A stretch of DNA of 64,000 nucleotides. Source: Hordeum vulgare subsp. vulgare (lineage: Eukaryota; Streptophyta; Magnoliopsida; Poales; Poaceae). Numbering within the stretch: the stretch's first letter is position 1; every line of letters starts with the position of its first letter. The stretch is from NCBI RefSeq assembly GCF_904849725.1, contig NC_058518.1, positions 324,282,581 to 324,346,580 on the forward strand, given 5' to 3'. The position numbers and the translations under genes were made by a program. Below the pieces are notes generated by a model that saw only the letters and a list, made by a program, of their open reading frames with translations, searched no databases and had not been told where the DNA came from. Positions 22,531-32,575 of the stretch are shown here, one piece after another.

Positions 22531-25500
22531 TGTTGGGACCCCAACTAGCAAGTCGAGTTCGCCGTGCCCAGTGACCCCAAGGATCAATGTTCACTGAACA
22601 GAGATACTGAATAATAGAGTCTTACATCCAAGTACCGAATTTATTACATCGAATGACACGAAGGTCAGGTTCAAGAGCAAGGCCTAAAGCCAATTTAAAC
22701 GGATACATCGAGTAGCGGAAACTCGTAAGGGCTAAGCGGTGCCCATGCCATCAAGCCTACACCGACATGCATTCTGACTTGGAAGCGTCCTAGATCGCAG
22801 GTTCGTCTCCGACGGCGTACTCATCGCCAAACTCCTGTCCTTCCATGTCTGGTCAATAACATAACCAGTGGCAAGCCAATGAGTACTTTGAATGTACTCG
22901 CAAACAGCCCATGATATGAATATATGTGGTAAGGAATAATAGTAACATGTATCTTTAATGGAATGCAATGTGGTGGCATGACCAGGTATGTGCAACAAGT
23001 TAAAGAATAACTTTTGAAGAACAGGTTACAGATATTGACATATCTGTCAAGGGTTGAACACACCGGGTTCACCCTGTATGTCAAGTCATCGGACTTGTCA
23101 TATCCTCAAGGTATTAATGAGGGCTAAACCATCCGGGTTTACCCTATATGTCAAGTCACCGAACTTGATCATATTATTGTGATTATCATAACAACCTCTT
23201 TTTAACACCACGCACACACACTTGGTTTATGCAGAAACACAAGACGTAGTTTAAGAAGCACCACCCAACTGTCCTTGACCGTGGACACGGCTATTCGAAT
23301 AGTTTACACTCTGCAGAGGTAGTATGCTGGACCCATGAGAAACGAGAAACTTCCATGTCATCCACGACTCGCGGTATATCAAAATAACCGAGGTAAGTAC
23401 CCGATCATCATCTTTCCCCTGACGATACTAGACAAAGAGGTCCACTTGATTGGTACCCAGCCCACATGTTGTACATCTTACGAGCACCGACTCTGGACTA
23501 TATCAACCATGCAGGGACCAACGGTGTGCCTGGAACTCATAATAATGGCCTAGTCGTCCTACCTAGCACGACCCCATCACGAGAGTGACACCGATCACTC
23601 CCGCCACTAGTAATGTGGCTCTTTGCTAGCACCGACCAGAGTAATCAACAAAGCCCCGTCCCATAAAGGGGTATCGTGGTCGTACTGGTAAGGTTGGGAC
23701 GGTCGACACATCATAAATCTAATCCATTTCCGAAACCATACTCACACCAAAATCACCGGTGCATCACTTCACCAAAAGTGATCACCAACTCATCATCACC
23801 CTCGGGCATTAGTGGCACCCGACGGGGTTTTCATAAACTCTTTATTTAACTCAACATTATGCTTGAGATAATATGCCTTAACATTACTTGTCAACATGGT
23901 AATATCATGACCCTCATGGGGTAGGGTCAAGCTCAATGGAGTGATTCTACTTTACTAGTCAACATGACAGTAGCATGATCCTCGTAGATGGTAGGGTCAG
24001 CTCATCATGTTTGTGCTCCGAGGAGCCATGTGAATATCATTACTATCAATGCAAGTGCTTCGAAGAAGCCTTCGGTACCATCACATCAATGATGAACCGG
24101 CATCGTGATCACATGCAACGGGAAATACTTGCTATTCTAGCATGCATCATTTTATATACTTAAGTCATGGCAAAAGGGCTGCTTGCCTTGGTCAGCTAGG
24201 TATCCGGGGTCTTCGAGGTCTTCCGCTCCGGATCCTCCGTCACTCGGTAACTCTACCGTCGAGAAAGGAACAAATAAATACTAGCTCTCACTAAAACAGA
24301 TCACAAAGTGCTTTTAAAAATGTTGCAAGGCTTGAATAAATTCAGTTTATTATTTTGGAAAATGTTTCCTATAGTATTATTAGCTAAGCATATTTATTTA
24401 AAAGCAAACAGAAGCAAACAAGTGCTTTTTAATATCATTTTATTATATCAAAATAGTTTCTGTTTTTGATAAATGTCAACTATTACAGAATCAAATACTA
24501 CTCATTTTTAGAAAATTACTGGTGGAAGAATTATATTTTTCTACACGCTAAATCTTTTTATAAAAATCATTTAGTTTGCTGGATTAAAAATAAAAGGAAA
24601 AGGCCAGGGGTTGGACCCAGTCGGCCTAGCCAGCAGGCCTGCCACCAGGCGCGCGCGGGCGAGGTTCAAACCTGACCTGCGGGCCGCTAGGGTCAGCGTC
24701 AGCGGCTGCGTGCGCTGGCTGCCTCAGGACACCGGCAGGTGGGCTCCACCTGTCGGGTCCTTCTCCTACCTCCAGCTAGAGAGGTGGAGATGGACGCCGA
24801 CGAGGCTGCCGTTGTCCTCAGGCCTAGCTAGGAACGGGAACGGGTCCCTCGTGCCTCCGCCTACCAGCTCGTGGTCGGGACGTCACCGGAGGTGGTCTGG
24901 GTCGCCGGCGACGAGGTGCTTGTGGCGGAAAGTTTTCGGGTTGGTGTTGAACTAGGGGCTAGAGGTATGGATTCGCTTGGGAAAGTTAGGGGAAATGTTC
25001 CTGGTGTCAAGGGGAGTGTAACGAGAGGTCGGGCAGCGCAGGAGCCGACTTGTAGCCGGAGATCGACCGGAGCTCCGAGGCGGAGGGGCCTCGGTCGATC
25101 TCGAGCACCGGGGCTCTGCGAGCTCGATTGGGTGGCTAGGGAGTGTCTACTGGTTGTGCTGAAGCTGCTTGGAGGGTGCTGGAGTGCCGGGGGGACCTAT
25201 TTATAGGCCAACGATGGTGACCCGACTCGAGCGCGCCGGTGACTCACCGTGGCGCGCGTGTGAGCACAGTGAGGTGCTAGCCGCGAAACCACGGGTTTGG
25301 GACGTGGTTTAGGACCTCCTGGTGCAACGGCCGCAGAGGGAAAGCGAGTGGGGTCGAGCCGCAGCGACCGTGCATGCTCGGCCGCGTCGGGCGCGCACGG
25401 GCACGCGTCGCCTGAGCTCTTGCGCGAGGGGGAGAGGGTCCCTGGGGTAGCTTTGCACTGAATGGTTGTTGGGGGAGTCTTTGGACATAACTGGGGAGGT

Positions 25501-26845
25501 TGGGACCAGCCGGAGCGTCGGCCCCTTGCTGGTGGCTCTCTGCAGCGCGCCCAGAGCGCAGTTTTGGCATGCCACGGCATGCTGGTTCGCTCTGGGGCAC
25601 TTAGGACGTGTCCTCCATGTCCTGAGTGTTGCTGGGAGTGAGCGTAGCCGTTGAGGTTTAGTGGGAGCTCGAGCTGGTCAAGGGAGCAAGGAACACTAGT
25701 GTTGCCAGTACTGCCCTGCAGCTCAAATTGGAGTTCTTGTTACTTGTGCTTGGAGTTGGGGAGGGGCTGATTGACTGGGTGCTCAGGGTGTTCTGGTGCT
25801 CTAATCCACCAAGTTTGGGGCCTTGACATTGGGTAAAACAGTGGCTAGGAGGGTTTTTACCTTCCTGTGAGTAGGTGTTCGACAGTGACTTGGGGTGCTT
25901 CCACTCCACCACTGTAAATGAAACTTAACAGGTTTGGTCTTGGGGTAAAAACATTGGGTTCCACCAAATTTGAGCTCCATTGAACAAGTTGGCTTTGTGA
26001 ACTTGAAAATGTCTCAAAATGACCAGTACTGTCCTTTACAAAGGAAGTGTTGCCAAACAGAGTCTCACAAATCTCATCTTTGGTGTGGAGTTCTCATTTG
26101 GGGTGTTAAACACCTCTGCAAAGTTTCAGCTCCATTGGAGAAACTTTGCAATGTAGAGTTGTTCCAACTCTAGTGTTGACACAGAGGGTTTTGGGCTCTT
26201 TATGTGCACTTCCCCACCTTGGATCAAGGTGAGATTTTAGGTGAGCACCTAATATGGTTTGGGAGGGCTCCTGTAATTTTATGGGATTTTATTGAGATAA
26301 TTTCCTTTCGAAACATCTCAAAAAGCTAAAACAAACAGAAATGGTTTTCAGGGTTTTAGTCAAATAATGTTAATATATAGTAGGGTTTAAAATCTTATAT
26401 ATGGAAAATATATGTCCTTCTGAGCTTTCATGAATTTACTCAGAATTTTCTAAGGCAGGAAAGCAATTTTCCTTGTGGGAATATCATTACTGGCCTTAGA
26501 AACAAACATAGATATAAAATAGGAAAATAATATTTTAAATCACCAATTTATGTTTTTAATGAATGAAAATAATATTTGGATCAGATCACCAACTTTGGTT
26601 GGAAGTGCCACTTGGCATCATGAGCTAGTAGTGTATCCCAACATGATGAAGGTGATCTTGATATAAAGGAGAAATGGTTTTTGAAGAGAGCAAAATAATA
26701 AGTTTTCATAGGTTTGAGTCATCAAACAAACAAGCACACACTCAAACAAGGGTTCACATTGCACTCACAACATTATTTGAAATTTTTTTAGCAAGCTCTG
26801 ATTTTTGCAACATAGAATACTTGGGGTGAAAAACAGGGTGTGACA
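22531..26845 (-). repeat. 3' LTR of element F (4315 bp)
   Basis: It starts TGTTGGGACCCC and ends GGGTGTGACA on the plus strand, and matches 32576-36894 over its whole length. It holds a GC-rich island (about 24600-25700) with the TATA box, and AT-rich arms. ORF-like frames inside, such as 24611-25206 plus and 25197-25580 minus, recur in the other LTR but show no domain and are treated as chance frames. Confidence 0.93.
25196..25207 (-). promoter_or_regulatory. TATA box in the F 3' LTR
   Basis: The palindromic CCTATTTATAGG gives CCTATAAATAGG on the minus strand inside the GC-rich island. It is conserved in the other LTR at 35244-35255. Confidence 0.65.
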
Positions 26846-26860
26846 GACCTATCCCTCTTA
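26846..26860 (-). other. Polypurine tract of element F (weak)
   Basis: The minus strand reads AAGAGGGATAGGTC-like sequence directly before the 3' LTR start. It is purine-rich but interrupted by T. Confidence 0.5.
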
Positions 26861-26888
26861 CAAGAATCTCGTCCCCGAGATTCCTAAG

Positions 26889-27302
26889 CTAAGCATGAAA
26901 CAGCTCGGGAAATTCTGATCGGAGATAGTCTTCATGTTCCCACGTGGCTTCTGCTTCGGTATGGTTGCTCCACTGAACCTTGAAAAACTTGATGGTGCGG
27001 CTTCTGGTGCAACGCTCGGCTTCATCCAAAATGCGGATCGGTCTCTCGCGGTAGATAAGATCCGGTTGAAGGTCAATAGCTTGGTGATCAATGTCCTTGT
27101 AAAGATCGGGACGGTTCGGCACTTGCAAACACTTCTGGAGCCGTGACACGTGGAACACGTTGTGCACACCCGAAAGCTCAGGAGGTAGCTCCAACTGATA
27201 AGCTACTTCCCCGCGCCTTGCCGTGATCTTGAAGGGTCCAATGAACCTTGGAGCTAGCTTCCCTTTGACGTGGAAACACTTGGTCCCCTTGAGAGGCGTG
27301 AC
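26889..27302 (-). pseudogene. Integrase C-terminal and chromodomain part of element F
   Basis: This is in the same frame as the integrase, after a TGA stop at 27303-27305. The piece at 27194-26889 starts MELPPELSGVHNVFHVSRL, the conserved region after the integrase GPF block. It ends with a chromodomain: PIRILDEAERCTRSRTIKFF, then KVQWSNHTEAEATWE and EDYLRSEFPELF. In this domain the W of WE and the V/W of KVQW are the usual packing residues. Chromodomains direct chromovirus integration to particular chromatin (family knowledge). It ends with a natural stop at 26889. Confidence 0.85.
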
Positions 27303-28270
27303 TCACAAGTACACCTGGTCTCCGGGAACAAACTCCACGTTTCTGCGGTGATGGTCCGCATAGCTCTTCTGCCTTGACTTAGCTGCCTCCAAGTTCTCTC
27401 GGACAAGCTGAACCTTGTCCCCTGCTTCCTGCAGTGCCTCTGGTCCGAAAACTAGTCCTTCACCGGTTTCGGGCCAATTGAGCGGGGTGCGGCACTTCCG
27501 CCCATATAATGCTTCGAATGGGGCCGTCTGAAGACTGGACTGGTAGCTATTGTTGTAAGAGAACTCAGCAAAGGGTAGGCAGTCTTCCCAGTTGGCACCA
27601 CGGGCCAAAACACAAGCGCGGAGCATGTTCTCAAGTATCTGGTTTACCCTCTCGGTCTGTCCGCCCGTTTGCGGTTGGAAAGCCATACTGAAGGAGAGTT
27701 TGGTTCCGAGAGCTTCTTGAAACTTCTTCCAGAATCTTGAGGTGAATTGCGTGCTGCGGTCGGACACGATCTCTTTGGGAACTCCATGGAGACTCACCAC
27801 TCGATGAATGTACAGACTGGCCAGCTGGCTGCCATCGTAAGTGGTGTTAACGGGGATGAAATGGGCCACCTTGGTCAAATGATCAACTATGACCCAAATG
27901 GAGTTATGACCCTTATTCAACCGGGACAACCCGGTGATGAAGTCCATGCCGACTTTATCCCATTTCCATTCCGGCACTTGAAGAGGTTGTAGTAATCTAG
28001 CGGGTCGCTGGTGTTCAGCCTTGACTCGCTGACATACATCGCATTTAGCGACATAGGAGCCAATTTCCCTCTTCATGCCATGCCACCAGAATCGTTCTCG
28101 GATGTCTTGGTACATCTTGGTACCACCTGGATGGATAGAGTATGGTGTGTCATGTGCCTCTTGCAGGATCAAGTCCTTAAGTTCAGCCTTGTTGGGTACG
28201 CATAAGCGTTTCCCATACCACAGTACTCCTTGCTCATCAATTGAGAATCCTGGGGCTTTGCCTTCTGCAC
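27303..28270 (-). pseudogene. Integrase of element F
   Basis: The zinc domain has H residues in AHDTPYSIHPG and Cys in KCDVCQ. The catalytic core has Asp in KVGMDFITGL, Asp in EIVSDRSTQF and Glu in GGQTERVNQ, so the DDE triad is intact. GTKLSFSMAFQPQT and ALYGRKCRTPLNW are standard core blocks. The first recognisable Met is at 28172, but homologous sequence in this frame begins about 100 bases earlier. RT and RNase H are in a different frame, so an indel lies near 28260-28290. It ends at TGA 27303, a probable CGA-to-TGA change before the C-terminal domain. Confidence 0.87.
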
Positions 28271-30229
28271 CTTCCTCTTGAGGCCTTCGATACTCTTGTG
28301 CCCCTTCTGGGCTTTATTGATGTCGTCTGCCAGAGTAGGCTTGACTTCGAGGTTGGCTAGGTACCCTGGTTCGACTATCTCAAGTCCTAAGCCCTCCATA
28401 TCTTCACACAAGATGGGTAACCTTTCCTTGAGCGTGACGTTCAAGGAGCCTGCCTTCTGGCTCAAGGCATCGTCTACCACGTTCACCTTGCTGGGATGGT
28501 ACTGAATGCTGAGGTCGTAATCCTTGATTAACTCAAGCCATCTTCGCTGTCTCATATTCAGCTCCCTTTGAGTGAAGATATATTTCAGACTTTTGTGGTC
28601 TGTATATATCTCACATCGCTTTCCCAGAAGGTACTGTCGCCACGTCTTCAGAGCATGCACTACAGCTGCTAGCTCAAGATCATGGGTGGCGTAGTTCTCC
28701 TCATGCGGTCGCAGTTGCCGTGACAAGTACGCCACGACCCTGCCATCTTGCATCAGGACTCCATCGAGCCCGGTTCGAGAGGCATCACAATATATCACGA
28801 ATTCCTTGTTGATGTCTGGGGTAGCCAATACCGGGGCGGTAGTTAGCCTCTTCTTCAACTCCTGGAAGCTTGCTTCACACGCCGGTGTCCATTCGAACTT
28901 CCGGCCTTTCTTCGAGAGCTGAGTCATAGGTCGAGCGATGCTGGAGAATCCTTCGACAAACTTGCGGTAGTATCCCACGAGCCCGAGGAAATTCTTGACA
29001 TCCTTCAAGTCCTTTGGTGATTCCCAGTTGGTCACTGTAGTAATCTTGGACTGATCTACAGCCAAACCGCGTGCTGTCAGGGTATGACCCAGAAATCCAA
29101 CTTCGTTCAGCCAGAACTGACACTTGCTGAATTTGGCATAAAGTTGGTGCTCTCGAAGCTTTCCTAGAACTAGCCTCAGGTATTGCTCATGCTCTTCTTC
29201 GGACTTGGAGAAGATTAGTATGTCATCAATGAACACGACGACAAACTTGTCCAAATATTCCATGAAGACCTTGTTAATGAGGTACATGAAGTAGGCTGGG
29301 GCATTTGTCAAACCGAAGGGCATGACAGTGCATTCATATAAACCGTACCGGGTCACGAATGTAGTCTTGGGTATATCTTTGGGTTGAATCTTCAACTGGT
29401 AGTATCCCGATCGAAGATCGATCTTGGAAAATACCCTGGCCCCGTTTAACTGGTCAAACAGGTCTTCGATCTTGGGGAGCGGGTACTTGTTCTTAACTGT
29501 GACTTCATTAAGGGAACGGTAGTCGACGCAGAGTCGAATGGTACCATCCTTATTTGAAACAAATAGAACAAGTGATCCCCAAGGTGACGCACTCGGACGG
29601 ATGAACCCTTTCCTGATTTGCTCATCCAGCTGCTTCTTCAGCTCTGCCAACTCTTCGGAACCCATCCTGTAAGGCTTTTTATAAATAGGCCTCGATCTGG
29701 TCATGAGATCAATGATGAACTCGATGTCTCGGTCAGGAGGCATTTCGGGTAGCTCGTCAGGAAAGACGTCCGGGTATTCACAGACTATAGGCACTCGATC
29801 AAGCTCTACCTCAGATAGACTGTTGACTCGAGGTACGTGAGCCGATACTGGCTCGGAGACGAACTTGACCTTGACCCCTTGGTTGCTTATCATGGTGATG
29901 GCCCTGTTGGCACAGTCCAAAAGACTCTGGTGCTTGGCCAACCAATCCATGCCAAGGATTACTTCTACACCTTGCAATTTAAGCACAATGAGGTATGCCA
30001 AGAAACTCGTCCCATTGATAACTATCTCGACCCTTCTACACCCTAGGTTGGTCCTCAATACTGCTCCCGGGGTTTGGATTGCCATCTGCCCGCGGAGTAA
30101 AGTGGGTTTTAAACCACACTTTTCCGCAAACCCTTGAGTAACAAAAGAATGCGAAGCACCACAATCAAACAACACTGTTGCTGGAGTTGAGTTGACGAGG
30201 AACGTACCCAGAATGCAGTCCGGGTCTTC
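28169..30229 (-). pseudogene. pol: Protease, reverse transcriptase and RNase H of element F
   Basis: From the Met at 30175 the residues are: protease active site FDCGASHSF (residues 3-11; Cys replaces Ser/Thr after Asp) and ILGMDWL (73-79); RT from about 180, with LCVDYRSLN (215-223), [10 protein letters not shown] (285-294) and FIDDILIF (315-322); RNase H from about 455, with YCDAS (462-466), [10 protein letters not shown] (501-510) and [11 protein letters not shown] (524-534). The frame is the same as gag; a TAG at 30230 separates them. The C-terminal 30 residues are out of the natural frame. The polymerase and RNase H catalytic residues look intact. Confidence 0.9.
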
Positions 30230-31414
30230 CTATGCTTCTTCTGCAGTGATGTGATTGATCCGGCCCCTTCCATTGAACTGTTGGTTGCGGGGGGCCTGGT
30301 TCCTTCCTGGTGCACCTTGACCGGGGTTGGGTGCATTGGGACGCGGTGCATCGGGCTTCTTGTTGGGGCACTGCCTGGAATAGTGCCCAGTCTGACCACA
30401 GCCAAAGCAAGTGACTTGCCCCGGAGGGTTGGTCTTGACTCCACCGTGGTTCGGCGGGTTGACTACTGGCTTGGCTTGCTGCTGAGGCTGATTATTCTGG
30501 CGGAACACCGGATACTTGTACTGCTGCTGCTGAAAGTTGGGTCTTGCAGGTGCTGACTGCCATGGTCTTGGTCTTGCATTACCGGGTCCTCCACTGCCTA
30601 TCAGTTTGCGCTTGCGGGTGTCGTCCATTGCACGACGCTTGTCTTCCAGCATAAGCGCCTTGTTAACCAGCTCGCTGAAAGTCTGGCTGTCGCAAACCAC
30701 CAGCTGGTATTGCAGGGACTGCTGTAACCCTTCCATCAAGCGTTCCACCTTAGCGGCCTTAGTGTTAACATCTTCAGGCGCGTACCTTGACAAGAGGTTA
30801 AACTTCTGCAGGTACTCCTTAACAGTTCCACTGCCCTGCCTCAAGGCTCGGAATTCCCGCTTCTTTATGGTCATCAGTCCAGGTGGAATGTGAGCCGCGC
30901 GAAATCCTTCCTTGAACATCTCCCACGTGATGACTTGCCCTGCCCGCATGATCTGGAATCCATCCCACCATGCCCCGGCGGTGCCTCCGAGACAGTGAGA
31001 AGCATAAAGGACCTTCTCATGATCATCTGTGCACTTGACCAGCGCAAGGAGGTCTTCAATGGTGCGAATCCAGTCATCGGCGTCCAGGGGTTCAGTTGAC
31101 TCCGTGAATATGGGAGGTGTAGTCCGCATGAACTCAGAAAGAGTAGAGCGACCACCACCCTTCCCATTCCACGGCGGGTTGTCCACCAGGACTTGAGTCA
31201 ACTGCTGGATAGCAGCATTGCTGGCTTGACGCTCCTCCCGAAGAGCTTGAAGGAACTGAGCCATCGTCAAGTTCTCAGGAGGAGGTGGTGGCGGAAGGTC
31301 TCTAGGCTGCTCGTGGTGACCTCCAGCGTGAGCTTCTCCTTCGGTTCCCTGCGGCGTCCCTGAGGAGCCGGCGCCGGGGTTGCCGAAGGTGCTGTTGCGG
31401 GTTGCGTTCACCAT
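30230..31414 (-). CDS. gag: Gag of element F, 394 codons
   Basis: It starts MVNATRNSTFGN, followed by a Pro run near residue 42. A capsid domain spans about 110-225 (DADDWIRTIEDLL, then GTAGAWWDGF). A zinc knuckle C336-X2-C-X4-H-X4-C349 (CFGCGQTGHYSRQC) binds element RNA. The tail is Pro/Asn-rich. It ends EEA then TAG. The protease follows in the same frame without a gap, so the stop could be either a point mutation or a natural readthrough stop. The knuckle and capsid are intact. Confidence 0.88.
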   Translation of the reverse strand: MVNATRNSTFGNPGAGSSGTPQGTEGEAHAGGHHEQPRDLPPPPPPENLTMAQFLQALREERQASNAAIQQLTQVLVDNPPWNGKGGGRSTLSEFMRTTPPIFTESTEPLDADDWIRTIEDLLALVKCTDDHEKVLYASHCLGGTAGAWWDGFQIMRAGQVITWEMFKEGFRAAHIPPGLMTIKKREFRALRQGSGTVKEYLQKFNLLSRYAPEDVNTKAAKVERLMEGLQQSLQYQLVVCDSQTFSELVNKALMLEDKRRAMDDTRKRKLIGSGGPGNARPRPWQSAPARPNFQQQQYKYPVFRQNNQPQQQAKPVVNPPNHGGVKTNPPGQVTCFGCGQTGHYSRQCPNKKPDAPRPNAPNPGQGAPGRNQAPRNQQFNGRGRINHITAEEA

Positions 31415-31722
31415 CCTGTCATAGAAATAGACAGGTCAAAATGCCACCTTGCTCGAGAATACAAGGATTCGCTCCTAGTAAGAGGGGGTCCAATACGTGC
31501 ATGTGCCAAGTTTTTAAAACCAAAGTTTTTTGACAAACTGGAAATTGCATTCATGACAACTAGGTGATGTAGTCACTTACAGGTTGCCTAAGGCAATAGG
31601 TGACTTACATCAAGCACCCATACGCAAATAAAAAACGGATACATGGATACCCTATGCTCGGGGTACTCCGAATTGCCTACGCTAAAACCTACGCGGCAGA
31701 CTGCTCGGTCTCAAAGGCGGAC
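31415..31722 (-). other. Spacer between ORF0 and gag of element F
   Basis: About 300 bases without a convincing frame on the minus strand. Nothing recognisable was seen apart from a pyrimidine-rich stretch. Confidence 0.5.
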
Positions 31723-32442
31723 TCAACAGGACTCATCTTCATCAACATCCTCTTCCTTTATAGGGGTGGAAGAAAGAATCCGCACATCACGGCGTCTCTT
31801 GGGAGAGGCGGCAAAGATCTCAGTGTACTCTTCCACTGTCAGGCGGTGACTCCGAAGAGGGACTGCCTGGATGGGTAACACACCACCCCTAGTGGCAACA
31901 GCTGCCCTCCCTTCAGGTGCGCCTGCCTTCTTTACTTTGCGGTTCTGCATCTTCTCAGTGTGGAGCAGGCCTTTGACTAGGTGCAGCTCTTGGCGAAGCT
32001 TGACTGACTCCTTAACCAGGAAGTGTGTCAGGGTGTCCGACGAGAGACTGTAGTAGGTCTGAAACCTTAATGGCATTCCATCCTCCATGGCTGGGGTGAG
32101 TGTCCAACTCCCATCCACTCCTTCGTTAATGAAAGGTAGATGACGAGTGACAGGCTCATTAGCCATCTCAGGGAGGATGCTACGGAGTTGCACGAGCGCC
32201 TCTCGTGTAGCCGTCTCCACTGCCAACATCAGCTCTCCCATCTGTGGTCCTTCGAAGAACCAACTAGACGGGGAGTCATTAGCCTTCACTATCACGTCCA
32301 TGTGATATTCCTTGGTGTAGGCGTTGACCCAGTGCTCGTGGTAGAGGAAGATGGGTGTGCGTCGTACGTGGCACTTCTCGAGACAATCCAACGGAAGTAG
32401 TGGAAAGCCAGTCTCCAGAAGCGTCTCAGGTACGGCAGCCAT
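31723..32442 (-). CDS. ORF0 of element F: extra 239-codon ORF upstream of gag, unknown function
   Basis: It starts at MAAVPETLLETGFPLLPLDC, 116 bases downstream of the primer site, and runs uninterrupted to a natural-looking stop at 31723. I do not recognise a domain. The first 150 residues look like a compact folded region with evenly spaced aromatic residues (FLYHEHWVNAY, SWFFEGPQMGELML). The middle is charged and helix-like (VKESVKLRQELHLVKGLLH), and the tail goes from basic (SPKRRRDVR) to acidic (EEDVDEDES). No signal peptide or membrane segment is visible. It is the only long frame in F without a stop or frameshift inside it. A role in assembly or RNA handling would be a guess. Confidence 0.7.
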   Translation of the reverse strand: MAAVPETLLETGFPLLPLDCLEKCHVRRTPIFLYHEHWVNAYTKEYHMDVIVKANDSPSSWFFEGPQMGELMLAVETATREALVQLRSILPEMANEPVTRHLPFINEGVDGSWTLTPAMEDGMPLRFQTYYSLSSDTLTHFLVKESVKLRQELHLVKGLLHTEKMQNRKVKKAGAPEGRAAVATRGGVLPIQAVPLRSHRLTVEEYTEIFAASPKRRRDVRILSSTPIKEEDVDEDESC

Positions 32443-32558
32443 CTACAAGGCATAGAAAAGAAGTCAGAAGGTTGTATTTCCAAGAGTCTTATGCAAGGCT
32501 GGCGTTCTAACGTTCTCGGTTAACGTCCATGCTATCTAAGGCTTCCTATAGTCAGGAT

Positions 32559-32571
32559 GGCTCTGATACCA
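32559..32571 (-). other. Primer binding site of element F (initiator Met tRNA type)
   Basis: The minus strand reads TGGTATCAGAGCC five bases after the 5' LTR end. This is the standard match to the 3' end of plant initiator tRNA-Met. Confidence 0.88.
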
Positions 32572-32575
32572 GTTC

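Noticed and set aside
24611..25580. Long GC-rich ORFs on both strands inside the F 3' LTR (also at 34512-35628)
   Set aside because: They overlap each other on opposite strands, lie around the LTR TATA box and have Arg/Pro/Ala composition typical of chance frames. Their conservation follows from LTR duplication.
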